DNA from: Brevibacterium sp. ZH18
GTDB taxonomy: Bacteria; Actinomycetota; Actinomycetes; Actinomycetales; Brevibacteriaceae
DNA: 34,305 nucleotides
Assembly (NCBI RefSeq): GCF_022748595.1
Contig: NZ_JALDSX010000038.1
Location: forward strand, 1 to 34,305
Direction of reading: 5' to 3'
Position numbers and translations under genes: made by a program. Below, piece after piece: positions 6,853 to 14,553 of this stretch (positions within the stretch are counted from its first letter, which is position 1; every line of letters starts with the position of its first letter). The notes below the pieces were generated by a model. That model was given only the letters and a program-made list of their open reading frames with translations, made no database searches and was not told the origin of the DNA.

Positions 6853-7736
6853 CCATGTCCACAGATATGAACCAGCACGCAGGATCCACTCTCGCCGTGC
6901 ACCAGGATCAGCAGTTCTGGACTGACCAGCAGATGGCCGCATTGAAACAGCTCGGCGTGGCCACGAACTCCCAGGGCGACCTGGCTGTGTTCTTCCATCA
7001 GGCACAGAAGTCGGGCCTCGATCCCTTCAAGCGTGAGATCTACATGATCACCCGCTCGGGGAAGCCGACCATCCAGACCGGCATCGACGGGTTCTACAAG
7101 ATCGCCGACCGCGTGACCACCAAGACCCGAGGCACCTGGGGAATCTCCGAAACATATTGGTGCGGTGATGACGGACAGTGGGCCGACGTGTGGCTGAAAC
7201 AGGGAGCCCCCGCTGCCGCGAAAGTCATTGTCGAGCGCAACGGATCGAAGTTCACCACGGTTGCCCTGACGTCCGAGTACACGGCAACCGGGCCGATGTG
7301 GAAGAAAATGCCGGCGCGCATGATCGCGAAGTGCGCCGAGGCCCTCGCGATCCGTAAAGCGTTCCCGGAAGACCTCAGCGGGCTGTACACCAGCGATGAA
7401 ATGGCGCAGGCCGACAACTCACAGGTTGTGAACCGTGCACCGCAACCTCGACCTCGCACGACTCAGCAGCGGCAGCAGGTGCAGGCAAAGCCGGAACCGT
7501 CAGGACGTGACTGGTATGCGGAAGCCGGGGACTGCGAGACGGCCGACCAGCTCGCTGCTCTCTTCAACGCGTGCAAGGCATCGGGGGAGCTCAACGATGA
7601 CCTGAAGTCATTCCTCATGACCACTGGGACCGCGCTCCGCCAAATGGAGCAGAACCAGCCCCAGAACGACACAGAAGTTGTCGACGGCGTCCTCATCGAC
7701 GACCAGGGCGAAATCCACGAAGAAGGAGCAGCATAA
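6849..7736 (+). CDS. bet: Bet/RecT-family single-strand annealing protein
   Basis: 295-aa recombination annealase of the Red-beta/Bet group, partner of the YqaJ exonuclease. Characteristic stretches are SGLDPFKREIYMI (about 56-68), PTIQTGIDGFYKIA, and the MPARMIAKCAEALAIRKAFP segment at about 154-173. The C-terminal third is polar and variable. ATG 6849 overlaps the upstream stop; a second ATG six bases on is also possible. It would coat single-stranded DNA, anneal homologous strands and act with the SSB encoded next. Confidence 0.93.
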   Translation: MTMSTDMNQHAGSTLAVHQDQQFWTDQQMAALKQLGVATNSQGDLAVFFHQAQKSGLDPFKREIYMITRSGKPTIQTGIDGFYKIADRVTTKTRGTWGISETYWCGDDGQWADVWLKQGAPAAAKVIVERNGSKFTTVALTSEYTATGPMWKKMPARMIAKCAEALAIRKAFPEDLSGLYTSDEMAQADNSQVVNRAPQPRPRTTQQRQQVQAKPEPSGRDWYAEAGDCETADQLAALFNACKASGELNDDLKSFLMTTGTALRQMEQNQPQNDTEVVDGVLIDDQGEIHEEGAA

Positions 7737-7738
7737 CC

Positions 7739-8221
7739 ATGGCAGACGCAACAGTGAACATTCCCGGCGTGATCGCGTCAGATCCGCGTTTCAACACAAC
7801 GAATAGCGGCAAGCGGGTCGCAAATATTCGAGTCCTCGCTGGACGGTCGAAGCCGGACGGCAACGGTGGCTGGGAGCAGCTCTCCACTACAGCATACGAC
7901 GTGAGCTACTGGGCCGAGCACGCCGACCTCGCATCGGCGTTGAACCCCGAACGCGGATCCAAGGTGACCGTGACTGGCACTATCACCGGCGTCGAGAAGT
8001 ACGACGGGCAGAACGGCGAGAGCCTATCCATCAAGGTCAACGGGGACGGTCTCCGTGTGTACCCGAAGCGGGACCAGCAGCAGGGCGGGAACTTCGGGGG
8101 ACAGCAATCCCAACAGAGTGGCGGGCAGTGGGGCAACAACCCGCATCAGGGCCACCAAACCCAGCAGTCGAGCGGATGGGGACAGAACCCAGGAGTTGGC
8201 AGTGACGAACCCCCGTTTTAG
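7739..8221 (+). CDS. ssb: single-stranded DNA-binding protein
   Basis: 160-aa SSB. An OB fold occupies about residues 1-105, with YDVSYWAEHADLASAL and GSKVTVTGTI strands. A glutamine/glycine-rich disordered linker (about 107-150) follows, ending in the acidic tip SDEPPF that recruits partner proteins in bacterial SSBs. It starts three bases after the Bet stop and is part of the recombination/replication set. The last 20 bases overlap the WhiB gene. Confidence 0.93.
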   Translation: MADATVNIPGVIASDPRFNTTNSGKRVANIRVLAGRSKPDGNGGWEQLSTTAYDVSYWAEHADLASALNPERGSKVTVTGTITGVEKYDGQNGESLSIKVNGDGLRVYPKRDQQQGGNFGGQQSQQSGGQWGNNPHQGHQTQQSSGWGQNPGVGSDEPPF

Positions 8222-8582
8222 TGACGACTGGGTGGGTGCCGTGTGTGCCCAGATCGGGGCGGTGGTGGCGGATGACATGTTCTTCTCCACCGCGCCCGAT
8301 CGGGTGGCCGAAGCCCTGCGTCTGTGCTGGGACTGTCCACTTCGCGCAATGTGTGCACTCAAGTCCCTCGAAGAGGAACGCGGCAAACCTGATAACGAAC
8401 GCTTCGGAATCCGTGGAGGACTGACAGCCCGACAACGTGCCGAACTCGACCCCGGCAAGATCTGCGCCGACTGCGGGTCACCCATAATCACCCGTTCACC
8501 CCACTGCGACGACGACCGCGAAGTCCACCGGCTCAAACACCGTCGCGAATACGAACAAGAGAAAAGGAAAGCAGCAGCATGA
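8202..8582 (+). CDS. WhiB-family iron-sulfur regulator with C-terminal zinc-like motif
   Basis: 126-aa WhiB-like protein. C15, C42, C45 and C51 give the C...C-x2-C-x5-C ligand set for a [4Fe-4S] cluster, and FGIRGGLTARQR (68-79) is the WhiB turn and basic region. A further CADC and SPHC pair downstream resembles a small zinc site, an addition to the minimal family layout. GTG 8202 is chosen because AGGAG lies 6 bases upstream, giving a 20-base overlap with ssb. Phage WhiB proteins can act on host sigma factor-dependent transcription; the target here is unknown. Confidence 0.87.
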   Translation: MTNPRFSDDWVGAVCAQIGAVVADDMFFSTAPDRVAEALRLCWDCPLRAMCALKSLEEERGKPDNERFGIRGGLTARQRAELDPGKICADCGSPIITRSPHCDDDREVHRLKHRREYEQEKRKAAA

Positions 8583-8992
8583 CCACACCAACCTGCAGAT
8601 ACGCCTCCTGCACCAACGCCCACTACGCCGCCGGAGCGTGCCGCCGACACCGCGAACAAGAGATCCACGGCGGGCCCGTCAGCACTCACACAGTCGGCGA
8701 CGTGCAGCATCTGATGAGACGAATCATTGACCATTACCCGACAGCACGAGAAGCGATCAAAACCGTCGGTATCTCATACGAGTCGTACTACCGGATCATG
8801 CGCAGTGACACCCGCGCCACACTCAAAACCCCCACGTACCGGCGAATCATCGCCGCCGCACGCAACCTCGACGGGGCCCCGGCTGAGAAAACCACGGGCA
8901 TCACTCGCGCCGAGGTCGCCGCGTATGCGCTCACTACTGAGGGGCAGGCGTTCATTGCGGAGTGTCTAGCACCGAAGCAGGTGGCCGCGTGA
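8579..8992 (+). CDS. small putative HTH protein with N-terminal Cys/His motif
   Basis: 137-aa protein of unknown function. The N-terminus carries C6, C11 and C21 with H15 and H24, resembling a small zinc motif. The middle (about 45-100) looks like a helix-turn-helix used for DNA recognition (ISYESYYRIMRSDTRATLKTPTYRRI). It overlaps the WhiB stop by 4 bases. A DNA-binding role is inferred from the pattern only. Confidence 0.7.
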   Translation: MTTPTCRYASCTNAHYAAGACRRHREQEIHGGPVSTHTVGDVQHLMRRIIDHYPTAREAIKTVGISYESYYRIMRSDTRATLKTPTYRRIIAAARNLDGAPAEKTTGITRAEVAAYALTTEGQAFIAECLAPKQVAA

Positions 8993-9279
8993 GCTTCGTC
9001 AAGATCACCACCGTCCACCCGGACGGTCGCGAAGTCACTGGCATCACCCAGCAGGCCCACGTCACCGCGCAAGAGGCTTTCGACAACCGCCTCGAGCGAC
9101 TCCGCGGGCGACCGCACTCTTTCACGTCGGACAAGAGCTCCCTGACGATCAGCATCGACCCGACTGACGTCATCGAATACTCGCAGCTCCTCGAGTACGC
9201 GGAAACGATCGCAGCATTCGACAACATCCAACCCGAACTCCCGAAGGAGTTCCTCGACCTCATGGAGGAACCATGCTGA
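8989..9279 (+). CDS. small early protein, unknown
   Basis: 96-aa hypothetical protein starting at GTG within a GTGA overlap. Short predicted strands and acidic helices are seen, with no cysteine motif or membrane segment. It ends inside the start of the methyltransferase gene (7-base overlap), suggesting coupled translation. I do not recognise a family. Confidence 0.65.
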   Translation: MSFVKITTVHPDGREVTGITQQAHVTAQEAFDNRLERLRGRPHSFTSDKSSLTISIDPTDVIEYSQLLEYAETIAAFDNIQPELPKEFLDLMEEPC

Positions 9280-10745
9280 CACTCACTGACATGTTTTGCG
9301 GTGCGGGCGGATCCTCTACCGGTGCACTCAGTGTTCCCGGCGTCGAGGTGAAAGTCGCGACGAACCATTGGGATCTCGCGATCGAAACCCACAACACCAA
9401 TCACCAGGACGCCGACCACGTCCTCGCCGACGTTTCCCAGATCGACCCCCGCTACTTCCCGCACTCAGACATTCTTTGGGCCTCACCCGAGTGCACGAAT
9501 CACTCCCAGGCCAAGGGTGTGAAACGGCAGATGCAGGCCGAGTCACTATTCGACAAACCGGATCAGGCTGCAGAACGGTCCCGGGCGACCATGTGGGACG
9601 TTCCCCGATTCGCCGAGCACCATAAGTACAAGATCATCATCACCGAGAACGTCGTCGACGCCGCCCGGTGGGTGATGTGGGATGCATGGATCATGGCAAT
9701 GGACGCTCTCGGCTACGAGCACCACGTCGTGTACATGAACTCGATGCACGCCCAGGCCTACGGCCTCCCGGCACCTCAGTCACGTGACCGCATGTACGTC
9801 GTGTTCTGGCTCAAGGGCAACCGGCGACCCGATTTCGACCGTCTTCGCCCGAAAGCGTACTGCGTACAGTGCGACGAAGTCGTGCCCGCCGTGCAGTCGT
9901 TCAAGAAGACGCCGAACTGGGGCCGCTACCGGACTCAGTACGTGTGGCGGTGCCCGTCCGTAGACTGCCGCAATTCGATCGTGGAACCGGGATGGTTGCC
10001 GGCGTCGTCGGTCATCGACTGGTCGATCCCTGCGCAGCGCATCGGCGACCGTGACAAACCACTCGCAGTGAAGACGATGAAGCGAATCCAGGCGGGATTG
10101 CGGAAGTACGTCGAACCTATGATCGTCAACAATGTGTCCGGGGCGGATGAGTCTCGTTCGACGTCGTTGTCCGAGCCGGCACCGACGCTCGTCGCTGGTG
10201 GTCTTCATGCCTCACTGCTCGTGCCTGTTGAGGGTCGAGACGGGAAGGAAGCGCGCACTGTCACGGAGGCAATGCGCACGCAGACGACGCGCAACGAGAC
10301 TGCGCTCGTGCACGTCCCCGCCCTGCATCTCGAGGCCGCGGGGAACACCTACGATTCGGCGAATCCAAAACGCGGGGGAGACTACTACCGCATCTGGCCG
10401 GAAACCGAACCACTGCGCACCGTCCATGCCACAGCGTCGAAGGCGGTCGTGATCCCACTGCGTAACAACAACACACCGAAACCAGTCACGAACCCATTCG
10501 ACACGTTCGCCGCATCCGGCACGCATCACGCGCTGGCAACGAACACGACGATCAATATCGAAGACTGCCTGTTCCGGATGCTCTCGCCTCACGAGATCAA
10601 GCTCGGCATGGCTTTCCCCGAGGAGTACCTGCTGCTGGGGAACAAGCGTGAGCAGGTGCGCATGGCCGGCAATGCGGTCACGCCACCAGCAGCACGCGAC
10701 CTCATCAGGGTCGCCGTCGCATCACTTCTTGAGGAAGTTGCATGA
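9273..10745 (+). CDS. DNA cytosine-5 methyltransferase (orphan)
   Basis: 490-aa C5-cytosine methyltransferase that would transfer a methyl group from S-adenosylmethionine to DNA. Motif I FCGAGGSSTG is at 8-17. The catalytic loop is PEC, with Cys74 in SPECTNHS instead of the usual PC. ENV of motif VI lies in ITENVVDA, QSRDRMYVVF matches motif VIII, and the final GNAVTPPAARDL is motif X. The target-recognition region contains paired cysteines (CVQC and CPSVDC), probably a zinc knuckle. No restriction endonuclease is next to it, so it is likely self-protection or a regulatory modification. It overlaps genes on both sides. Confidence 0.93.
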   Translation: MLTLTDMFCGAGGSSTGALSVPGVEVKVATNHWDLAIETHNTNHQDADHVLADVSQIDPRYFPHSDILWASPECTNHSQAKGVKRQMQAESLFDKPDQAAERSRATMWDVPRFAEHHKYKIIITENVVDAARWVMWDAWIMAMDALGYEHHVVYMNSMHAQAYGLPAPQSRDRMYVVFWLKGNRRPDFDRLRPKAYCVQCDEVVPAVQSFKKTPNWGRYRTQYVWRCPSVDCRNSIVEPGWLPASSVIDWSIPAQRIGDRDKPLAVKTMKRIQAGLRKYVEPMIVNNVSGADESRSTSLSEPAPTLVAGGLHASLLVPVEGRDGKEARTVTEAMRTQTTRNETALVHVPALHLEAAGNTYDSANPKRGGDYYRIWPETEPLRTVHATASKAVVIPLRNNNTPKPVTNPFDTFAASGTHHALATNTTINIEDCLFRMLSPHEIKLGMAFPEEYLLLGNKREQVRMAGNAVTPPAARDLIRVAVASLLEEVA

Positions 10746-11119
10746 CCGAACTCGTCGTCGACATCCATAAGGCGTACTGGATCAACGACAACGATCGGCA
10801 CCACTGGGCGGCTCTCGCTAAGCGGAAGAAGCACATCCGCCAACTCGCCCATTACCTCGCCAAGCAGCAGAAGCTCGTCCTGCCGACACCCGTACTCGTC
10901 ATCGCTGAGATCGGATTCCGCACCGGCGGCCGCGCAGACCCAGGCAACGCATCACTGGCCGTCAAGGCCGCTCTCGACGGCCTCACGGATGCAGGGGCAT
11001 GGCCCGACGACGATAGCCGGCACGTCATCGGACCCGACTACCGCCGCGGCCCCAAAGCACCAGTGAAGGACCGGTACCGCATCCATCTCAAGTTCATCGA
11101 CCAATCCGTGCCGTTCTAG
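10742..11119 (+). CDS. RusA-like Holliday junction resolvase
   Basis: 125-aa protein resembling RusA endonucleases, which cut four-way DNA junctions. The core RADPGNASLAVKAALDGL followed by AGAWPDDDSRHV carries the conserved aspartates expected for RusA metal binding and dimer function. It overlaps the methyltransferase stop by 4 bases and sits in the replication/recombination block, which suits a role in resolving replication or recombination intermediates. Assignment rests on the motif and size. Confidence 0.82.
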   Translation: MTELVVDIHKAYWINDNDRHHWAALAKRKKHIRQLAHYLAKQQKLVLPTPVLVIAEIGFRTGGRADPGNASLAVKAALDGLTDAGAWPDDDSRHVIGPDYRRGPKAPVKDRYRIHLKFIDQSVPF

Positions 11120-11127
11120 GAGACCAC

Positions 11128-11319
11128 ATGACCAACACCATCGGATATGCGAACCCCGCCGCCGTCAGTTTCGGCACCATCACGCTCGAGCAGAGCCAGG
11201 CCGCACCAGAGGACAAGGCTCGCGCCGCCAGCCTCGTCAGCAAGCGTCTGCCCTTCGACCAAGCTGTGGAAGTACTCGCCATGCTCGGGCTGCTCCCACC
11301 ACGACCAGGGAGGGAATAA
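11128..11319 (+). CDS. small early protein, unknown
   Basis: 63-aa hypothetical protein. TAGGAGACC just upstream is a good ribosome site for ATG 11128. The C-terminal half is helical (KLPFDQ-type region then VEVLAMLGLLPP). No recognisable family. It lies between the resolvase and the initiator genes. Confidence 0.6.
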   Translation: MTNTIGYANPAAVSFGTITLEQSQAAPEDKARAASLVSKRLPFDQAVEVLAMLGLLPPRPGRE

Positions 11320-11321
11320 CG

Positions 11322-11501
11322 ATGGCTGAAATCACGTCAAGCGTGAAGCTCCTCTACGCCGGAGATGACCACGACGTCCTGAAAGTCGGAGAATTGCGCG
11401 AGTTCATTGGCTCGTTGAGCGCAGCCGACCCGGACGAGGTCCTGACCGTCCGCATGGAAAACGGCGGCGCGTTCACCATCGAAGGGTCGGTGGGGGAGTA
11501 A
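11322..11501 (+). CDS. small early protein, unknown
   Basis: 59-aa protein from ATG 11322 to a TAA that overlaps the initiator ATG by one base. The sequence has an alternating strand/helix look (VKLLYAG, LKVGELREFIGSL, EVLTVRMENGG). AGGGA lies upstream. No family is recognised; it is kept because of the tight gene spacing and coding-like composition. Confidence 0.6.
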   Translation: MAEITSSVKLLYAGDDHDVLKVGELREFIGSLSAADPDEVLTVRMENGGAFTIEGSVGE

Positions 11502-12454
11502 TGGCTTGGTTCAAAGTCGACGATCGACTCTACTCCTCGCTCAAGGTTATGCGGATCCCGCGCAGGCTCCGCACCGCCGCGATCGGGCTGTGGACGATGG
11601 CGGGATCATGGTCGGCTCACGACCTCACGGATGGGTACATCCCCGACTTCATGATCGAGGAATTCGGTGCTGAAGATGAACACGCCCAGGCGCTTGTGAA
11701 CACAGGTCTGTGGAGACGAGTTGTCCCGGAAATGTCCCAGCGGGACACCACTGGGACAGATTCGGACGTCCTGGAAGTGTCCGAATCGACAGGATATGAC
11801 GAGTGGGGCGAGAGCCCTGAAGCGTCGGGGTATCAGTTCGTCAAATGGTCCGAATATCAGCCAACGAAGACCGACGTTGAAGACCAGAGAGAGAAGGAAC
11901 GGGACCGCAAGCGCAAGCAGCGCCGAAATTCGGAAGGCAAATTCGCAGGTCAGGGCAATGTCCCACCGGGACAAACGCGGGACTCACAGCGGGACATTTC
12001 CGGAGTCACGGGCATGTCCCAACCGGGTCACGCCGTCCCCGACCCGGCCCGTCCCGTCCCGACCCGTCCCCAACCCACACCTAACGGTGTGGGGGATGCA
12101 CCCGCGAAACCGAGATTGAGTAATCGCAAGACTCGAATGCCGGACGACTGGACGCCCAACGAATCGCACGAGCAGAAGGCAGCCGAACTCGGCGTCGATC
12201 TCCATGCTGAGGTCGAGAAGTTTCGAGACCACGCCATCGCCAACGGCAAAACTTTCGTCGACTGGTCACGCGGATTCCACACCTGGCTGAACAACGCACT
12301 CAAGTTCGGGCCACGACCTGGCGGCCGACCACCCGAGCGGGGACCAGCCCGCAACAAAGCCGATGAACGCATGGACCAGAACCGTGCCGTCATCGAAGAA
12401 CTCCGCCGCTACGAAGAAGAACAATCCACCACCATCCAAGGAGAACTCCTGTGA
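11501..12454 (+). CDS. phage replication initiator / replisome organiser
   Basis: 317-aa protein. The N-terminal 75 residues (WFKVDDRLYSSLKVMRI onward) form a winged-helix-like domain found at the start of many phage replication proteins. A long, polar and proline-rich linker (about 80-205) follows, then a DnaT/DnaD-like C-terminal module with DDWTPNESHEQKAAELGVD and a FRDHAIANGKTFVDW stretch that normally helps load helicase. The linker-coding DNA holds the TGTCCC/GGGACA repeats described separately, giving repeated peptides such as MSQRD and DSQRD. A lambda O-like design, with the origin inside the initiator gene, is inferred. The following gene is a likely helicase loader. Confidence 0.8.
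   Translation: MAWFKVDDRLYSSLKVMRIPRRLRTAAIGLWTMAGSWSAHDLTDGYIPDFMIEEFGAEDEHAQALVNTGLWRRVVPEMSQRDTTGTDSDVLEVSESTGYDEWGESPEASGYQFVKWSEYQPTKTDVEDQREKERDRKRKQRRNSEGKFAGQGNVPPGQTRDSQRDISGVTGMSQPGHAVPDPARPVPTRPQPTPNGVGDAPAKPRLSNRKTRMPDDWTPNESHEQKAAELGVDLHAEVEKFRDHAIANGKTFVDWSRGFHTWLNNALKFGPRPGGRPPERGPARNKADERMDQNRAVIEELRRYEEEQSTTIQGELL
11722..12093 (+). repeat. iteron-like repeat cluster, candidate replication origin
   Basis: TGTCCC or its complement GGGACA occurs at 11722, 11733, 11742, 11753, 11959, 11968, 11991 and 12015. Two of these form palindromes with 3-bp centres (11733-11747 and 11959-11973). A GTCCC-rich tract (about 12034-12070) and a perfect 8-bp-arm hairpin (12074-12081 with 12086-12093, loop TAAC) follow. 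All lie inside the initiator coding sequence. The repeats are directly visible; origin function is inferred by analogy to phages whose initiator gene contains its own origin. Confidence 0.6.
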
Positions 12455-12864
12455 GACTCAGTGAAACCGGCGAACTCCTCGCCCTCATCAGCGCCTACGA
12501 CAACCGCAACTTCAACAAAGAGACCACAGCCGCCTGGTACGACCTCCTGGGACCGTACACGCTGGCGGAGGCCAAGCACGCTGTGAAGAAGCACTACAAC
12601 GAGTCCACGGACTGGCTCATGCCCGCCCACGTCGTGCGCATCATCAAAGCCGAACGGAAGGCGCGCCTGGCCAAGGTCGGGACGATTGTGTCTGGGCGAG
12701 CTGACATGACCGACACGGCGACGGAGCTCGCGACGACGAAGGCGCTCACGAAGGCTGTCGCGTCTGGTGCGCTCACTCCTGAGCAGTACGAGGACTACCA
12801 GCGAGGCGAAACACCGTGGGCGGATTACCGGCGCGGGCTGCTGGCGCTCAGGGGTGCGGCATGA
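12451..12864 (+). CDS. helicase loader-like replication protein
   Basis: 137-aa protein whose first 75 residues (ETGELLALISAYDNRNF, AAWYDLLGPYTLAEA, STDWLMPAHVVRIIKAE) follow the pattern of small helicase-loader proteins of the G39P type, which bring the replicative helicase to the origin with the initiator. The start is GTG with AAGGAG 7 bases upstream, overlapping the initiator stop. The C-terminal third is helical. No helicase gene is encoded in the window, so the host helicase is the presumed partner. The family call is tentative. Confidence 0.62.
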   Translation: MRLSETGELLALISAYDNRNFNKETTAAWYDLLGPYTLAEAKHAVKKHYNESTDWLMPAHVVRIIKAERKARLAKVGTIVSGRADMTDTATELATTKALTKAVASGALTPEQYEDYQRGETPWADYRRGLLALRGAA

Positions 12865-13115
12865 TCCCGCTCATCATCACCGCCGCGCTCGTCCCTGCCG
12901 CCGTCGTCGCCGCAGTCATCCTCGAATCACACGTGGAGTCATGGGCGACACGAAAACGGCTCCACGAGGCACACAGAGACTCCGCCGGAACCTCAAACAT
13001 CGACAACCCCGGGACCGAACCTCACGCAACCTCACCAAACGGTGAGGCCGAAACTGAACCTCACCAACCGCGTGTCAGGGCTGGGAATTGTCCCGTGGAT
13101 GGAAGGAAACTATGA
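12861..13115 (+). CDS. small single-span membrane protein
   Basis: 84-aa protein with an N-terminal hydrophobic segment (about residues 2-22) and a polar, disordered cytoplasmic tail rich in TEPH-like pieces. ATG 12861 overlaps the previous stop. The tail-coding DNA carries spaced AACCTCA repeats and a hairpin (described separately), so some of the peptide sequence may reflect selection on DNA or RNA. No known family. Confidence 0.55.
   Translation: MIPLIITAALVPAAVVAAVILESHVESWATRKRLHEAHRDSAGTSNIDNPGTEPHATSPNGEAETEPHQPRVRAGNCPVDGRKL
12989..13064 (+). repeat. spaced AACCTCA repeats and hairpin
   Basis: AACCTCA starts at 12989, 13018, 13028 and 13057, giving spacings of 29, 10 and 29 bp; the last three copies extend to AACCTCAC. 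A perfect 7-bp-arm hairpin (13030-13036 with 13041-13047, loop AAAC) lies in the middle. Its core CACCAAACGGTG nearly equals the hairpin core at 12078-12089 (CACCTAACGGTG) in the candidate origin. This could be a second replication or binding site. The pattern is seen; the role is unknown. Confidence 0.5.
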
Positions 13116-13378
13116 GCATGAGTGAGCAAACGCCCCGTGACTTCGACACCAGCATCCCAACCGTGGAAGATGCCGCACTGTACTGGCAGTGGGGCGGTCA
13201 CATGTGGCAAGCACCTGAGCGGTTCGATCGGATGATCGCCAAGGTCAAAGCTGATGTGCTGAGGGAAGCGGCCTACGCTCTCGTTGCGCGGGCGGGGCTA
13301 CTCAAGCCAATGCATGGCGAGCACCCCGCCGTGAAAGAACTGCTGGAACGCGCCGACCGGATCGAGGAGAAAGCATGA
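13112..13378 (+). CDS. small early protein, unknown
   Basis: 88-aa soluble protein. ATG 13112 has GGAAGGAA just upstream and overlaps the previous stop. Aromatic-rich middle (ALYWQWGGHMWQAPERFDRM) followed by a helical C-terminus. No family is recognised. It overlaps the start of the decayed gene that follows by 4 bases. Confidence 0.6.
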   Translation: MSMSEQTPRDFDTSIPTVEDAALYWQWGGHMWQAPERFDRMIAKVKADVLREAAYALVARAGLLKPMHGEHPAVKELLERADRIEEKA

Positions 13379-13530
13379 GTAAATACTGCGCGTGGGGATC
13401 GTGTGAAATCTGCCAATCGCCATAGGTCTACTCGTAGTCATACCGTAACGAAATCCGAGACTACGCGCCGAAGGGCTGCGCGGAGCTCGGCAACCTCGTG
13501 CCATACGCCGATTTCAGGACGAATAGCTGA
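13375..13530 (+). pseudogene. decayed small gene with two in-frame amber codons
   Basis: ATG 13375 overlaps the previous stop in the usual ATGA style, but the frame meets TAG at codon 17 (13423-13425) and again four codons later, then runs on for 31 coding-looking codons (including EIRDYAPKGCAELGNL) to TGA at 13528-13530. The first part has three cysteines (KYCAWGSCEIC). Most likely a broken gene at the edge of the inserted cassette. Amber readthrough would restore a 51-residue protein but has no independent support; the 16-codon piece could also be expressed. Confidence 0.5.
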
Positions 13531-13600
13531 TTCCAGTCACATCAGACTGGCCCGGCTCAAGCTAGCATAAGAACAACCACAGCCCATAGTCAGGAGTGAC

Positions 13601-14230
13601 ATGACCTCACTGCAACGTCTACTGGACCTAGCCTCGTACCGTCAAGCATTGACGGTTGCGTTCGAACACGGAGTTGCCTTCAGCGATGAGCTGAGGAGTG
13701 GACTGGCATGGGACATCGAATCGCCCATCGAAGTTGACAGCGAGGAATGGTCAGCTTCGATCGACGCTCTGCGTGTGGCGTTCGAAGTTGGTTCAAGAGA
13801 AGGATTTGACAGCGTCAAAGAAGAAGTGTCGGAATCAATCCCAGAATTATCGAACCCTCAGCGCGAAGTTTTAGACAAAATTATTCAGCCTTATGCTGCC
13901 GGAGTGGAGAGGCTTCGCGGACTGCAATCGCGAGATAGCTTTCTTCCGAATCTAATGAGGAGTGCATTGAGTATTGATCTTCAGCTCCTCGAAACTGGCG
14001 GAGAAGTCGGCGCTCAAGTTGCTCCGGTTGTCACTGCCCGCTTCGATTTCGATGAACATGTTGCAGGCCAAGACGCAATTTCATTTCGGATACCGCTTTC
14101 TGCGCTCGAAGAACTTAGTGAAGATCTAGCGGAAGTTCATTCAAGAATCAGAAGGCTGTCCGATTCTGAAATTGCGGTGGAGGTGCCCAGGTGGGCCCGG
14201 TCGGCGGAAAATTCGGGAAATGACGAATGA
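13601..14230 (+). CDS. cassette protein 1, soluble, unknown
   Basis: 209-aa acidic protein without a membrane segment or recognised motif. It is predicted mostly helical, with one beta-rich part near 140-165 (PVVTARFDFDEHV). AGGAG lies 4 bases before the ATG. It is the first of three translationally coupled genes in a stretch clearly richer in A/T and in non-preferred codons than flanking phage genes, suggesting separate origin. It follows a decayed gene and an intergenic region that may carry a promoter (TAGCAT at 13563-13568 is a weak -10 candidate, with no clear -35). A cargo or defence role is inference only. Confidence 0.72.
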   Translation: MTSLQRLLDLASYRQALTVAFEHGVAFSDELRSGLAWDIESPIEVDSEEWSASIDALRVAFEVGSREGFDSVKEEVSESIPELSNPQREVLDKIIQPYAAGVERLRGLQSRDSFLPNLMRSALSIDLQLLETGGEVGAQVAPVVTARFDFDEHVAGQDAISFRIPLSALEELSEDLAEVHSRIRRLSDSEIAVEVPRWARSAENSGNDE

Positions 14231-14553
14231 TGCTTGAGTTCGTGGACATTCTGAGCAATTCTTCGGGCAGCGAAAGCTTGGTTGATTCCGGTTCTGGAGC
14301 GATAAATTTTGGCACTGCGATTATTGCTGCCATAACCGCCATTATCAATGTTCTGGCATTGTTCCTAAAATCGAAACTTGATCCAACTGCGGCCAAATTA
14401 CTTAAAGATCAGTTCTCCGAAATTAAGGAAATGAATAAACGAACTAGTAAAAACATGAAAGAGCTGAATAAGCTTCTCAACACGCGCCTACGTGAGGTAG
14501 AATCGACCATTACACGCATTGACCGGAGGCTTGAGAGGGGGGATTCAGAGTGA
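14227..14553 (+). CDS. cassette protein 2, membrane segment plus coiled coil
   Basis: 108-aa protein. A hydrophobic segment at about residues 26-47 is followed by a long charged helix (about 50-108) with heptad-like spacing (IKEMNKRTSKNMKELNKLLN), probably a coiled coil on the cytoplasmic side. ATG overlaps the stop of cassette protein 1; a second ATG follows immediately. A/T-rich composition matches its neighbours. Holin-like size and layout is an alternative, but the position, far from any lysin, argues against it. Confidence 0.7.
   Translation: MMLEFVDILSNSSGSESLVDSGSGAINFGTAIIAAITAIINVLALFLKSKLDPTAAKLLKDQFSEIKEMNKRTSKNMKELNKLLNTRLREVESTITRIDRRLERGDSE

Noticed and set aside
14227..14553. 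Holin assignment for cassette protein 2
   Set aside because: Size and membrane segment would fit, but no endolysin is nearby, and the gene is in an A/T-rich cassette between replication and packaging genes.
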